This document shows, one piece after another, positions 35,485-48,200 of a stretch of DNA of 64,000 bases. Source of the stretch: Physcomitrium patens (taxonomy: Eukaryota; Streptophyta; Bryopsida; Funariales; Funariaceae); the NCBI RefSeq assembly GCF_000002425.4, contig NC_037265.1, positions 5,148,323 to 5,212,322 on the forward strand. The letters are read 5' to 3'. The notes under the pieces are model-generated. The model did not search any database. It was not told the DNA's origin and saw only the letters and a program-made list of their open reading frames with translations. The translations under genes and the position numbers were made by a program. Numbering within the stretch: position 1 is the first letter of the stretch; every line of letters begins with the position of its first letter.

Positions 35485-36915
35485 TGTCGTATTGCATGAT
35501 TTTCTATCTAAGAATATACTAGATATCTCATTGTAGAGAGTTTAATTTTAACTTATTGGCCAAGCTCCAATAAGTTATTTAACCTTTAAAGTAGAAGACA
35601 AATAAATACTACAATATCAAAAAGATATTGTACTAGTAAAACCTTCTATATTCAAGAAGGTTTATACATAAGGCTTTCTAAAATATCTAAAAATTCTCTA
35701 ACATTCTTGATTATACCAAATCATAACTAATCATTTGCTGGTAAGTTAGATTTTCAATAATTCCAAAGAAAATCCATAATCTCTTTTCAAAAACTCACCT
35801 TTATATCAAAATTTAACCATAGCTCTATATATCCATCTTTAGCATATATATAAAGTCTTAACTCCTAAAAATCTCTTTACTTTGTATAAAATATTCAAAT
35901 TATAATAAAATTCTTTCAAAACATGATATTCTTATAAAAGATTTCTTCTTCTCAAATTTCAAAAATTCATATTACTTGATTCAATTGTTCAATTTTTATC
36001 AAATTCATAGATATTATAGAATTTATTCTTAAATTTTATCTCAAATAAATTTAATCATAAATTTACTACCAATCTTCTAGCATCTTAAAATTCCTAGCAA
36101 ATACTCTAAATTCCTAATTCTTAAGCATCCAAATACTATTTTCTTCACATCTCACTAACTCAAAATCCAAATGCTATAGAACTTATATATAAAGTTTAAT
36201 AATATAAAAATATACATCTTTAGAAATTTTTAGTCCAAATCTAGTCAAATTGCATAAAATATAGCTCAAAACATAACCACTAGCAATTTAGGTCACTTAC
36301 TACTCCTTAGATTCTAAATATTGACTTCAACTTCCAATATCTCTTTCATTCTAGCCTAGAATTCATTGAACAGCATGCGTAAAATATAGCCAAAAAAATG
36401 TTCTCTCCAATTTCAATTGCAAATCTTTAATTCTTTTTTGTATGCATGCGTTATATCCAAAAGAGTGATAGTAGGTATAAAACCAACACCTTGACTTTGA
36501 GTGCCTATATCTCCTTCATAAAAACTCTAATGACTCAAATTCTGTACCAAAATCATAGCCAAAAATTTAAATTTATCAATTTTAGCCTTTGATATTTAAA
36601 TCTCCTTGATGGACTAACCTTAATCCTTGCTATGTCCTGGGATAGCCTCTTGAAGTCCATTGGTCATGATTTTTGATCAATAGGAATGGAGATTTATATC
36701 ATCTATTTCCATTCATTCATATGGGTACCCTAATTACTTTTTTTGCAATCAAAATCCCTCTTCAATCCCTTTTTATATAAAATCTACATATTATATGCCT
36801 TAAATACTAAATTAAAGAACCAAAATAAAACTTTAAAGGTCACCAATGTCTAACATGTGTGATTCTAAATGTATAAAGTTAGTACCAATAAATCCAACTT
36901 CAAAAGTTACTATAA

Positions 36916-36966
<51 letters not shown>

Positions 36967-37132
36967 TCTAATAGTAATCTTTTTAAACAACCTGCTTTTA
37001 AAGTAGTAATTTAACCACACTCTATAACTAGCTAAAATCCAGTAACATGGCTCTTACCATGTTTCTAAATAAATTGTACATTAAATATATAAATACATTA
37101 TTTTCACATAGTAGCCAAATCACAACACGACA
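35485..37132 (+). mobile_element. LTR-like repeat G, copy 2, inserted in the minisatellite
   Basis: About 1.65 kb matching 11559-12907, starting TGTCGTATTGCATGA and ending CACAACACGACA (terminal inverted TGTCGT/ACGACA). It interrupts the 51-bp minisatellite. Non-coding. Contains an (AT)22 tract. Probably a solo LTR; no clear 5-bp duplication remains. Confidence 0.65.
36919..36963. repeat. (AT)n microsatellite
   Basis: About 22 uninterrupted AT dinucleotides inside repeat G copy 2. The same place in copy 1 holds (TAAA)n, so this is a local replacement or expansion after the copies separated. Confidence 0.9.
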
Positions 37133-37300
37133 ACAAGTATCGCCATAGATGCTACGATGACCACCTTTGTAACAAGCTCTATAGCTATGAGCTCTACTAC
37201 AAGTATTGTGGCAACCAGCTCCGTAGTAAGCTCTACGGCTGACTTAGAAGGAAGTACTGTTATAGGCTCCATAATATTTTCTATGTCACGCTTTGCAGCT
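37133..37300 (+). repeat. 51-bp minisatellite, right part
   Basis: Continuation of the array at 35307-35484 beyond the inserted G repeat: ACAAGTATCGCC, AGCTCTATAGC, ACAAGTATTGTGGCAACCAG and AGTAAGCTCTACGGC are recognisable unit pieces, more diverged than on the left. Confidence 0.6.
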
Positions 37301-39417
37301 AGTCGAGCAATAGAGTACAGTACTCTGTTGTAATAAGCTTAATTACAATAGGTTGGATTACAGTAAGTTCAAGTACAAAATATTAGATAAATAGGATTTA
37401 TATGTTGAAATGTCATAGATTTGGACTTAGTTTGATTACTAAATTGTCTTCTACTCCATGATGTATCAAATTATGAAGGTTGTAGAATTTCTTATTGTTT
37501 TGAATAGACCAACAAGGCTTGAATTGTAGTAGAATAGTTAGCTTGTTTCTAGAGTTAGAGGAATTGGATACATGTCTAGTTAACATAGGCATTGAAAATA
37601 TTTCTCTTTGAGAAGAGATTTTGTAAATATATCTACTTTCATATGATTGACATATATTGCAGTTTGATTTCTTTGGCAAAGAACTCTTCTCTAATAAAAT
37701 GGTATTATGTGTCCACATGTTTACTTTTAGAGTGATATTTTAGGTTTTCACTAAGAATAATGGCACTTTAACTATATGAATATATGGTAGTTGGTGCATG
37801 TTGAAAAAATCCAAGTTCATATAATAGCTTTCTTAACCATATGGCTTTAATTGTGGCTTTTGTTAAAGCCATGTATTTTGATTTTTTGGATGATAAAGCT
37901 ACAGATTGTTGTTTCTTTCTACTCAAAAAATAACTCTTTCTCCCAGTAAGAAGCAAAATCTAGAGGTAGAATAATAGATGTCTTTGTCACCTGCCTAGTC
38001 AGCATGAAAATAACTATATAGAATATCACTGTGAGATAAGTATTGATATTTGATTCCAAAATTTAATGTATCTTTTATATATGTCTCATAGTTCTTTTTA
38101 AAGTTTGAATGTCTTTAAAACCTAGTTTAGAAAGATATTGGACTAAACTACTAATAGCATGAGCACAATTTGGTCTAGAATTAACAATGGCATATATTAA
38201 ATTGCCAAAAACTTGAGAATAGGAGATAATCTTAAGAATTAATGTGGTCTTCATTACTTAAATAAATTCCTGATTGAATTAGAATACTTAATGGATTGTA
38301 ATTTAATATATTAAATTTATAAAGTTTATTGGTTAAATATTTGACTTGATCCATCCTTCTTCTTAGTTTTTTAGAATGGCATTGCCTAAAGTATAATGGA
38401 TTTTTTCTTCATTTGACATACCAAATTCTTATTATAAAATATCTTTTACTTATTCAATTAAGAAAATCTTATTATTGATAATGATACAATCATTAATATA
38501 GACTATAATTATAATAAAATCTTTTTAATTTTTTCTTTTGATATAAATGTTTGCATCTGATTCTAGATGTTGATATTTATGAAGAAATAAGTATTGATCT
38601 AATCTTTGATACCAAGCTCTAGAGGATTATTTGAGATTATAGAGAGATTTATTTAACTTTTATAGCTTGTTAGTATGTCTACAAGGTAATCCTTTTGAAA
38701 TAGTCATATAGATATCTTCTTTTATACAACCATTTAAAAATATTGTTTTAATATCTAATTGATATATTTCTAGATTATATTGAGCAGCTAAAGCAAGAAG
38801 CATTTGATGGAATTAAGTTTGATTATAAGAGAGAATGTTTCTATAAAATCAATGCTTTGAACTTGAATAAAACTTCTTGCAAGTAGTGTTGTTTTATACT
38901 TATCAATACTTCCATCAACTTTAGTTTTAATTTTAAAAATCTATTTGAATTGATTGATTTTCTATTAGGTAGTAAATTTGTTATTTGCTATGTATTATTT
39001 TGGTTTAAAGATGTAATTTTAGCATTGATTATTTTTTTCCATTCTTGAGCACCATCCCTCTTTATTGCTTCTTGAATGGAGTTTAGAACTTCTATGATAA
39101 TAGAAATAAGGTAGACTTGGTGATATCTATCATAATGGCATTTATATTCTTTTCTACCTTGTATAGACTCTAACAATCATGTGGCTAGTTTAATAATTCT
39201 TATTGGTCAAGAACTAAAAAAAAAAAAATGGATCTTGTAATATGGAACAGGCTTAATCATGTTTAAGAGGTAATATTTTATCATCATTAGATAAGAATAG
39301 TTGAGAGAAGTTGTCAATGACATCAATGTGAGAAGAAGGTTGTTTTTTCATATTTTGAGAAGAACTCTGTAGTAGATGTTGATCAAATACACGAGTGTCT
39401 TGAAAGTGTGGCATTGG

Positions 39418-39959
39418 TGTCACGGACATACTCATGTAAGCTAGTAATTACATATATAAATAAGTAGAAGTAAGTAAAAGTAGATTAAAATAAGTTAATT
39501 CTATAGTATTTGATATTCTTAGAAGCTTAATAGATGCTGCTTTGACTTCATAGGTGTCTTTAATTGACTTTTTGGATTAAAAACGTAGTCAAGAAGTTGG
39601 CCATGTGCCACACATGTTAGCTTGAAGAATAAGCTAACTATGTGGCCTACACGTAGAAAAACTTATCTTGTAAGTTAAGGCAAGTATCCTATAAAGTCAA
39701 CACATATTGGAGGTCGTGTAGAATGTCGCCACATAGCCCCTTGTTAGATAGTATATATAGAGACAAGAGTGAAGCCTTCTTCACTTTTATCAACTTCTTT
39801 CTTATTTCCAGTCTAGTTTCAAGAGTCGTCATGTTTTCTAGTCTTTGGCAATAGCCATTCTAGTTCAATACATTATCACCTTTGAGTGATTTTTAAGTAT
39901 TTTCGAGTGACACAAGAGTGTATTGAGATTAATTTTCTTTGGAGTTCATGTCCTTGATA
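39418..39959 (+). repeat. Old chromovirus A, 5' LTR
   Basis: 542 bp from TGTCACGGACATACTC to GTCCTTGATA, aligning with the reverse complement of the young LTRs. The TATA region and the GGCAATAGCCATTCTAG block are conserved. Confidence 0.85.
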
Positions 39960-42900
39960 GTTTGACAAGAGTACTAACATATTGTTTTTGTCTTGTTCTA
40001 GAAGTGAGTAGATTACCCACTTCTATTATTGTATTTTGAAGGTTGTAGACTACCCACCTTTAAACAAAAAATCTTATTTTCTAACATTGTTCTTTTCTTT
40101 AAAGAGAGTAGATTATCCCTCTTTGTAGAATTTTTTTTAGAGGTTGCGGATTATCCTCCTCTTTTCTAACTTTTGAATTTATTTGAGTTGTCTATGGAAG
40201 GATAAATCATGGATGCTACACTTGGTGGAAGTGAAAATAGATTTGTAACTATTACAGATCTTTATGAGCTTGTCAACACTCTTAGGACCGAAATTTCATG
40301 CATCACCAATAACAACTATGGAAGCACTATTCCTACTACTATGGAAGAAGTTCAGAGTCTACATGAAGAAGTTGTGCAGTTGAAGGAAACAAGTCAATTA
40401 GCCTCACAACCAAATTCCAAGAGTTTTGCTTCTACAAGTTCGAGGAAGGCAAAGATTAGTATGCTTGAAAAGTTTGATGAAACAAGATCAAGATTTCAAG
40501 AGTTTTTCCAACAAGTTAAACTCTACTTAAGGTTACATCTTTTCCAATATCCTAATGGATTTACTCAAGTTGGATTCATAGACATACTTCTATCTGGAAG
40601 TGCTTTCTCTTAGTTCACACCTTTGATGGAAAAAGATTCACGACTAATCTATGATTTGAATTCATTCTTAGAAGTATTTATGGCTACATTTAGAAAAAGT
40701 GATCGAGAAAGGGTAGCAGAGACTAAGTTTGTATCACTATGATAAGGATCACATTCAGCCACCATGTATGTCGCTGAATTCCAAAGTCTTGCTTGTGATG
40801 TGGACTTGAATGATAAAGCCTTTATCAATCAATTTTACTATGGATTAAAGAATAATATCAAAGACTTATTATTGATAATACCAAAAATAGATTCTTTAGA
40901 ATGATTCATTGCTCAAGCTATTACATGTGATAATCGTTTATTTGAAAGACGTCAAGAACAAAGATATGACTAAAGAGGAACAAGTCAAGTCATGGCAGTA
41001 CCTTCTAAGTTTTTGGAAACCTTTCCATCAAGGCTATAACCAATGCAAATTGATACGGTACGTTTTAAACCCCTCACGGAGCAGGAAAAGACTCGATGAT
41101 GTCAAGAAGGCTTATGTCTATATTACGGAGAAGCTAAATACACTAGTCAATATTATCAAGGAAGCAATGCAATCACAAAATGAGGAGTACGATTGCAAAA
41201 GAAGACAATGTGTCAGAAAACGAGTTCCTCTAACTACAATAGGGACCATGCGGCTGGAACAATGTACAACAACTACTCAAGGTCCTATTTTCTCCTCAGA
41301 TCTCTCACCTTGTTTTACAATAGATGTATGTTTAGGATCCAAAAATCATAAAGTCTTTGCATTATTAGATTCAGGAGCCTCAGCTTGTTTCATAGACAAA
41401 GACTTTGTTAAAAAAATAAGAAATATCGTTAGTCAAGAAAATCAAACCCGTACATATGGAAGTCATAGATAGTCGTTTGTTGTCTTCTTGTGATGTTATC
41501 CATGAGATTGTTTCTTTAAATGTAGTAATTAAAGATCATAATAGTGTAATAATATTTAATGAGATACGATCTCTTTTGAATCCAATCATTTTAGGACTAT
41601 CTTAGTTAGAAAATTACAACCCTCAGTTAGATTAGATTTCCTGTAACCTTAACTTCTCTAGTAGTTTATTTCGAAATTCTATTAATCAAGAAGAAATACA
41701 TAAGTCTAGTGCATCTAAGCCCTTACTAGTAGGGACAAGAGCTTTCATACATGCAACCAAAGAGGGGTCATCTTTTGCTATATATGCCATGTCCATTTCA
41801 GATAGTAAAAAGATGTCAAGTGTTATTCCTAATCAATATCAAGAATTCGAAGATGTTTTTGAGAAGAAGAATGCAGATATCCTTCCAGAACATCGACCTT
41901 ATGATTGTTCAATTGATCTTCAATAAGGAGCTCAACTGCCATTTGGATCAATCTATAGCTTATCACAAAATGAGTTGGCTGCACTAAAAGAGTATATTGA
42001 CGAGAACTTGGCTAAAAGCTTCATATGCCATTCAAAATCTCAAGCAGGAGCACCGATCTTATTTGTGAAGAAAAAAGATGGATCTCTACAAATGCATGTA
42101 GACTATGAAGGCCTTAATAAGATCACTATTAAAAACAAGTATCTTTTACATTTGATTTCAAGAATTCTTGATCAACTCAATCAAGTAAGAATCTATACAA
42201 AAATAGATCTACGAGGAGCATACAACTTGATCCGCATCAAAGAAGGAGATGAATGGAAGACTGCTTTTCGAACTAGATATGGATATTTTGAATATAATAT
42301 CATGCCTTTTGGACTCACAAACGTACTAACTACTTTTCAACATCTTATGAATGATATTTTTTGTGAGTTTTTAGATGATTTTGTTGTTTTTTATTTAGAC
42401 GATATTCTAATCTACTCTAAGAATACAGAAGAACATAAACTCCATATTCGTCATGTATTAAAAAAACTAAGAGATGTAGGATTATATACCAAGTTGGAAA
42501 AGTGTGTATTCTACACTACTCAAGTTAACTTTTTAGGATATATCATTTCCAACAAAGGCCTGATGATGGATCCCAAGAAGGTCCAAACTATCATAGATTG
42601 GAAGATTTCAAGAATAGTATGAGATGTACAATGTTTTTTAGACTTTGTAAATTACTATCGAATCTTCATTAAGAACTTTTCTCAAGTTGTAGCTCCACTT
42701 ACGCATTTGACTTGTAAAGACAAATTTGAGTAGAATAAAAAAGCTGAAGTAGCGTTTGTTGCTTTAAAGAAAGAATTTACTTCTGCACCAATCTTGTATT
42801 GCATCAACTTCTCCAAGGTATTTTTTATGGAAACAGATGCATCGGACTTTGCCTTAAATATCGTTTTGTCACAAATTGGGAGAAGATGGCAAGCTCCATC

Positions 42901-44107
42901 CAATAGCTTTTCATTCTAGGAAATTTTCAGCAACCGAGATTAACTATGAAATCCACGATAAAGAGCTTCTTGTAATTATGGATTCATTTCAAGAATGGTG
43001 TCATTTATCTAGAAGGCACCTTAAGTTCAATCACCGTATACACGGATCATAAGAACCTTAAGTATTTCATGTCAGCACACGTATTAAATCATCGTCAAGC
43101 TTATTGGAGCATGTCCTTATTAAGATTCGAGTTCATCATCAGTTATTGACCAACAAAATAATAAGGTTTGTTTGATACCTTGTCTAGACATTCTTATCTT
43201 GCACCAAAAGAAGGAGATGCAGCTTTTAAGCAAAAAAGAATGATTTTCTTGAAGCCGGAGCAATTTCATCTTCGAGCACTAAAATCAACATTGACTGTTG
43301 ATTTAACTTTTCTCAAGCAAGTCTAGTTAAGTATGTCTTCAGACCCTCTTGTTCACGATGTCGTGTTGTAATACGAGTATACTATGAAAATATAAAGAAA
43401 GGGGACTTTTATTAATGTTCAATTACTTCAAATATTGAGAGCAACGACCAATTCTAGTGCAAATACTAAGAGGCCAGGTTCAGTCACCCCATCACAGTCG
43501 GTCAGGGCACACTTGCCAATAACGAAATGCTCCATTCGAGTCCAATAGTGGGAGTCAACAGAATTGAAAGGACTAAATAGATGACTGAGCGAGCCTGACG
43601 GGAAGGACCAATTTAATCCAATTACGGAAACATCCACGTCTTACTACGGGCCTTTTAGCCAAAATGAGACCTGAATTGATCGAGCGACTCAGTGTGGTCC
43701 CGATTATGGGGGTTTCAATTTCGTTTCAGGCTGTCCTGTTCTTTGTGCCATTTCAAGGAACGTTGTTTTCGGAAAAAGAACCTTTTAAAAGATAAAAAAT
43801 GGAGGAAAAAGCTCTGACAGTGGAGCCAATTTCAGATCCAAGACGGAAGATTGAGGAAATTCAGAGGCTAGGATTTGAAAGAGGGAAGAGTTAGGTTCAT
43901 GCTTCGGAGGGGAAAAAAAGACAGAGAATTGGGGTTTCTTTTTCTTCATAGGATTTTCGAAAGACAGAGACAATTGTTGCTGAAAGTGAGTGTTGTACTA
44001 GTGAATTGGGGTTTTAATGAAGTGGGTGTGATTACTCTTGACAATTTTGTGAAATCAAAGTTACATCTGTGATTGAAGAATTAAAAGGATGTCTATAGGA
44101 TTGAGTA

Positions 44108-44647
44108 TGTCAAGGACAAGAACTCGATGAAAGCTAAAGAGTAAGTGAGACTTTTCTCAAAAAGAAATAGGACAAAATAGAAATATGTATATTAAGAAAG
44201 AAACTGGAATGGCTATTGCCAAAATACAAGAAAACTAGAGACCCTTGAAACTAGATTAGAAGCAAGAAAGGAATTGACAAGAGTGAAGAGGGCTTCACTC
44301 TTGCCTCTATATATACTATCTAACTAGAAGCCACGTGGCGATGTTCTATAAGACCTCCAATATATGTTGACTTTCTAGGCCACATGCCTTTGCTTGCAAG
44401 GCAAGTTTTCTATGGATGGACCACGTAGTTAGCTTGTTCTTTAAGCTTCCAACATGTGTGGCACATGGCTAACTTGTTGACCAAGTTTCTAACCTAAAAG
44501 TCAACTATAGACTCCTATAAAGTCAAAGCAGTGTCTATGAAGCTTCTAAGAAGCTTCTCTAGAAGATATTACACAATTAACCTACTTTTATCTACTTTTA
44601 CATACTTTTATCTATTCATATAGGTAATTATATGTATGTCCGTGACA
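44108..44647 (-). repeat. Young chromovirus A copy 1, 3' LTR
   Basis: 540 bp; plus-strand reading TGTCAAGGACAAGAAC to GTATGTCCGTGACA. Preceded by GAGTA at 44103-44107. Confidence 0.95.
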
Positions 44648-44650
44648 TTA

Positions 44651-44661
44651 CCCCCCCTTCT
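44651..44661 (-). other. Polypurine tract, chromovirus A copy 1
   Basis: On the minus strand AGAAGGGGGGG lies three bases inside the 3' LTR, the position used to prime plus-strand DNA synthesis. The same tract is present at 59654-59664 in copy 2 and at about 56688-56700 in the old copy. Confidence 0.85.
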
Positions 44662-44688
44662 AGGGACGAGTTCCACGAGGAGCGGTGA

Positions 44689-45111
44689 TTATATATTGAG
44701 AAAATCTAATATGCGGCGAATTGTATTTGCTACATACTCTGATCTTTGTTCTCTTCGAAGATAGTTGATGGGTCCTCTTAGCCATCGATAGTGTCCCATT
44801 CCAGGGCAAGAAGACCACCCTGTTATTTGATCACTGTTGAGGCCTTCATAACTTCCTTCAAATAATACATTTGAAACACCATCAGGAGTCGTTCCTATCT
44901 CCAATAATATCACCAAACATCGAGAATCTCTTCCAAGGTCATGATACCAAACGCATTGTATCTCACCATCTATTCGAGGAAGAACATGTCGTTCTTGAGG
45001 GTCTTCATCTCGGTTGCGTCGTCTTGAAGGTTGTGATAATCGCAATGTCTCATCCGGTAAGTCAACAAACGAAGGTTCTTGAGTTGAATCTGCTGGTTGT
45101 TGGCTCTCCAT
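44689..45111 (-). CDS. Chromovirus A extra ORF (ORF3), unknown product
   Basis: A 140-residue frame between pol and the 3' LTR, starting about 95 nt after the pol stop with its own ATG. I do not recognise the family. The first 45 residues are polar and look disordered (MESQQPADSTQEPSF, then an Arg/Asp/Glu-rich stretch). Residues 48-140 look globular, with a hydrophobic core (CLVILLEIGTT near 65-75), several Trp (55, 99, 110) and a final amphipathic helix (about 119-139, ending RRILDFLNI). There is no signal peptide or membrane segment, so it is not an envelope-type protein. The product is identical in copy 2 and its relic is recognisable in the old copy, which suggests that it was kept by selection in this family. 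How it is expressed (separate RNA or reinitiation) cannot be seen. Confidence 0.75.
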   Translation of the reverse strand: MESQQPADSTQEPSFVDLPDETLRLSQPSRRRNRDEDPQERHVLPRIDGEIQCVWYHDLGRDSRCLVILLEIGTTPDGVSNVLFEGSYEGLNSDQITGWSSCPGMGHYRWLRGPINYLRREQRSEYVANTIRRILDFLNI

Positions 45112-45206
45112 CTAATTAGCGTCACAAAATGCAAAGAAGTTATAAACAAGGATAGGAAATTGAATGTTATCTTGCCTCAATCTTGTCTCTTTTATAAGAG
45201 AGGTTT

Positions 45207-48200
45207 TCATCTTGGTTTTGATAGATGTCGTTGATGAAAAACTTTGACTTTAGCTGATGCATTTGCTAGATTCCTGGATGGCTCCCATGTGCGTTCACTA
45301 ATATCATATCCGCGCCAATGAACAAGATATTCCAGCTTATTTCGGCGCCGCCTTGAGTCTAATATCTCTTCCACCTCAAATTCTTCATTATTATCTACTT
45401 CTATAGGAGGCGGTGGCATTTGTCTTCTTCCTTGTATATCCACTGTCTTATATGGTTCAAGAAGAGATACGTGGAATACAGGATGGATCTTCATTGACTC
45501 CGGTAGATGTAACCGATATGCAACTGGGTTGATCTGTTCAGAAACAGAAAAGGGGCCAAGCCTACGATAGTCCAACTTGTCACAAGGTCGAGTAGTCTTG
45601 ATATTGCGACGAAGTAGCCATACCTTATCACCCACGTTGATTTGTGGTTGCTCCTTACGATATAGATCTACGTTTATCTTTTGTCGTTCTTGAGCTTCCT
45701 TCAATTGTGTCTTCATTATTGCATATAACTCTGACAACCGATTTGCCATATCTTCTGCTACAGGATTATCAACTTTTGAAAAATCAAAAGTATCAAGTCG
45801 TGGATGATAGCCATAATTGGCAAAGAAAGGTGTTTGTTGCGTGGAAGAATGTACCGTATTATTATAAGCAAACTCTTCCAATGGCAGAAGGGTTGTCCAA
45901 TCATCTTGTTGGTAGTTGATAGTACACCTTAAATATTGCTCCAAGACTTGGTTTACGCGCTCTGTTTGTCCATCAGTTTGAGGATGGAAAGCCGAAGATA
46001 GCTTTATGTCCACTTTTAAAATCTTGAAAAGGGTCCTCCAAAATCTTGACACAAATTGAGTTCCCCTATCCGATATGATATCTTTAGGTAATCCATGATA
46101 GCGATAGATATTATCAATGAAAAGCTTAGCTGTTTCTTCACCTGTGATAGATTTTGTACATGGCACAAAATGTGCCATCTTGGTGAAACGATCTACTATC
46201 ACAAATATAGAATCATAAGATCTTGAGCTTGGAAGATCTGTGATGAAATCCATAGAAACAGAAGACCGTGGTTGTTCTGGTATAGGTAATGGCTGAAGAA
46301 GTCCGTAAGGTCGATGACGAGGAATTTTTGATCTTGAACAAATATCACATGATTGTACAAAGTCTTTGACTGGCTTCCACATTTGTGGCCACCAAAAATC
46401 TCTTGATATGAGTTCCAAAGTCTTATTATATCCAAAGTGCCCTGCTGCTGGAAAGTCATGACGTGCTTGAAGAACACGTAAACGTGCTTCTCCTTCTGGA
46501 ACATATAAGCGTCCTTCAAAATATAATAGATTATTCTTAAACTCAAACTTAGAAGGATCATGAGACTTGGAAGAATTATTCTCGATATCATAAACAAGAG
46601 GGTCTGAGGACATATTGGACTGGATTTGCTTGAGAAAAGTTGAATCAACAATCAATGTTGATTTCATTGCTCCGAGATGAAATTGCTCCGGTTTCAAGAG
46701 GACCGTTCTTTGTTGCTCAAAAGCTGCATCTCCTTCTTTTGGTGCAAAATAAGAACGTCTAGATAGGGCATCGGATAAACCTTGTTGTTTTCCTGGCCGA
46801 TAAGTGATAATGAACTCGAATCTTGACAAAGACATACTCCAACAAGCTTGACGACGATTCAACACGCATGCTGACATGAAATACTCGAGGTTCTTGTGAT
46901 CTGTATATACAGTGACTGGACTAGAAGCGCCTTCTAGATAATGACGCCATTCTTGAAAGGAATCCACGATCGCAAGAAGTTCTTTATCGTGGATTTCATA
47001 ATTGATCTCGGCTGCTGAGAATTTTCTTGAATGAAAAGCTATCGGATGAAGTTTGTCATCTGTTCCCATTTGTGATAAAACTGCACCCAAGGCAAAATCT
47101 GATGCGTCTGTTTCCATAAAAAATACCTTGGAAAAGTCAACACGATATAAGACTGGTGCAGAGACAAACGATGTCTTCAAGGCTTCAAATGCTGCTTCCG
47201 CTTCTTGATTCCATTGGAATTTATCTTTTCTAGTCAAGCGTGTAAGTGGAGCTGCAACTCGTGAGAAGTCTTTGATGAAGATTCGATAGTAATTGGCAAA
47301 TCCCAAGAAACATTGGACATCTCTTATAGTCTTTGGAATCTTCCAATCCATGATTGTTTGGACTTTCTTAGAATCCATTATAAGACCATCATTTGAAATG
47401 ATGTATCCTAAAAAGTCAACTTGAGTAGTGTGAAATACACACTTTTCCATCTTGGCGTACAATCCTGCATCTCTAAGTTTTTGTAATACTTGACGAACAT
47501 GTATTTCATATTCTTCAACATTCTTAGAATAAATCAGGATATCGTCTAGGTAGCAGACGACAAAATTGTCTAAGAATTCACGAAATACATCATTCATGAG
47601 ATGTTGAAAAGCAGCTGGTGCATTCGTGAGTCCAAAAGGCATGACATTATATTCAAAATGCCCGTAGTTGGTTTGAAACGTAGTCTTCCATTCATCTCCT
47701 TCTTTGATCCGTACTAGATTATATGCTCCTCTTAGATCTATTTTTGTATAGATCTTAGCTTGATTTAACTGGTCAAAGAGTCCTAATATCAAAGGTAATG
47801 GATACCTGTTCTTGATTGTGATCTTGTTGAGTCCTCGATAGTCAACACACATTCGTAAAGATCCATCTTTTTTCTTTACGAATAAAATTGGAGCTCCTGC
47901 TGGAGATTTTGAATGACGTATGAAATTCTTCGCTAAATTCTCGTCAATATATGTCTTGAGTTCAGCCAACTCATCTTGCGATAAACTGTAAATTGGTCCA
48001 AATGGTGGCAGAGTTCCTTCCTTGAGATCGATTGAACAATCGTATGGACGATGCTCAGGAAGAATATCTGCATTCTTTTTCTCAAAAACGTCTTGATACT
48101 CCTGATATTGACTTGGAATGCTACTTGAAGTCTTTACGTTTTCAGAAATAGGTGCAGCATAAATAGCAAAAGTTGATCCTTCTTTTGCTGCGTGTATAAA

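Larger units (their letters stand above)
34722..39417 (-). mobile_element. Ty1/copia remnant
   Basis: Minus-strand copia element. The RT upstream region is visible at about 39176-38990 (EWKKIINAKITSLNQNNT, like the copia pre-RT block), RT sequence continues to about 38000, and RNase H lies at 37956-37600 with SRKKQQSVALSSKKSKYMAL and AIWLRKLLYELGF. The 3' LTR is at 34722-34880. The stretch between RNase H and the LTR holds the minisatellite and the inserted G repeat. The 5' part is missing, cut where the old chromovirus A begins. Broken in many places; old. Confidence 0.75.

Noticed and set aside
35325-35522. 65-codon Ala/Thr/Ser/Ile-rich repeat frame
   Set aside because: It follows from the 51-bp minisatellite, whose period is a multiple of three; it runs into repeat G and has no gene context.
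44539-44565. GAAGCTTC pairs in family A LTRs as heat-shock elements
   Set aside because: The GAA/TTC blocks are spaced 2-3-2-4 instead of the regular 2 bp, so they are at best weak, gapped sites compared with family D.
44871-45119. 82-codon plus-strand frame antisense to ORF3 (also at 59874-60122)
   Set aside because: Shadow of ORF3 on the other strand; the two copies differ there at one codon while ORF3 protein is unchanged, which favours the minus-strand frame.
46199-46651. 150-codon minus-strand frame overlapping pol (also at 61202-61654)
   Set aside because: It is an alternative frame inside the integrase region of pol; identical in both copies only because pol is.
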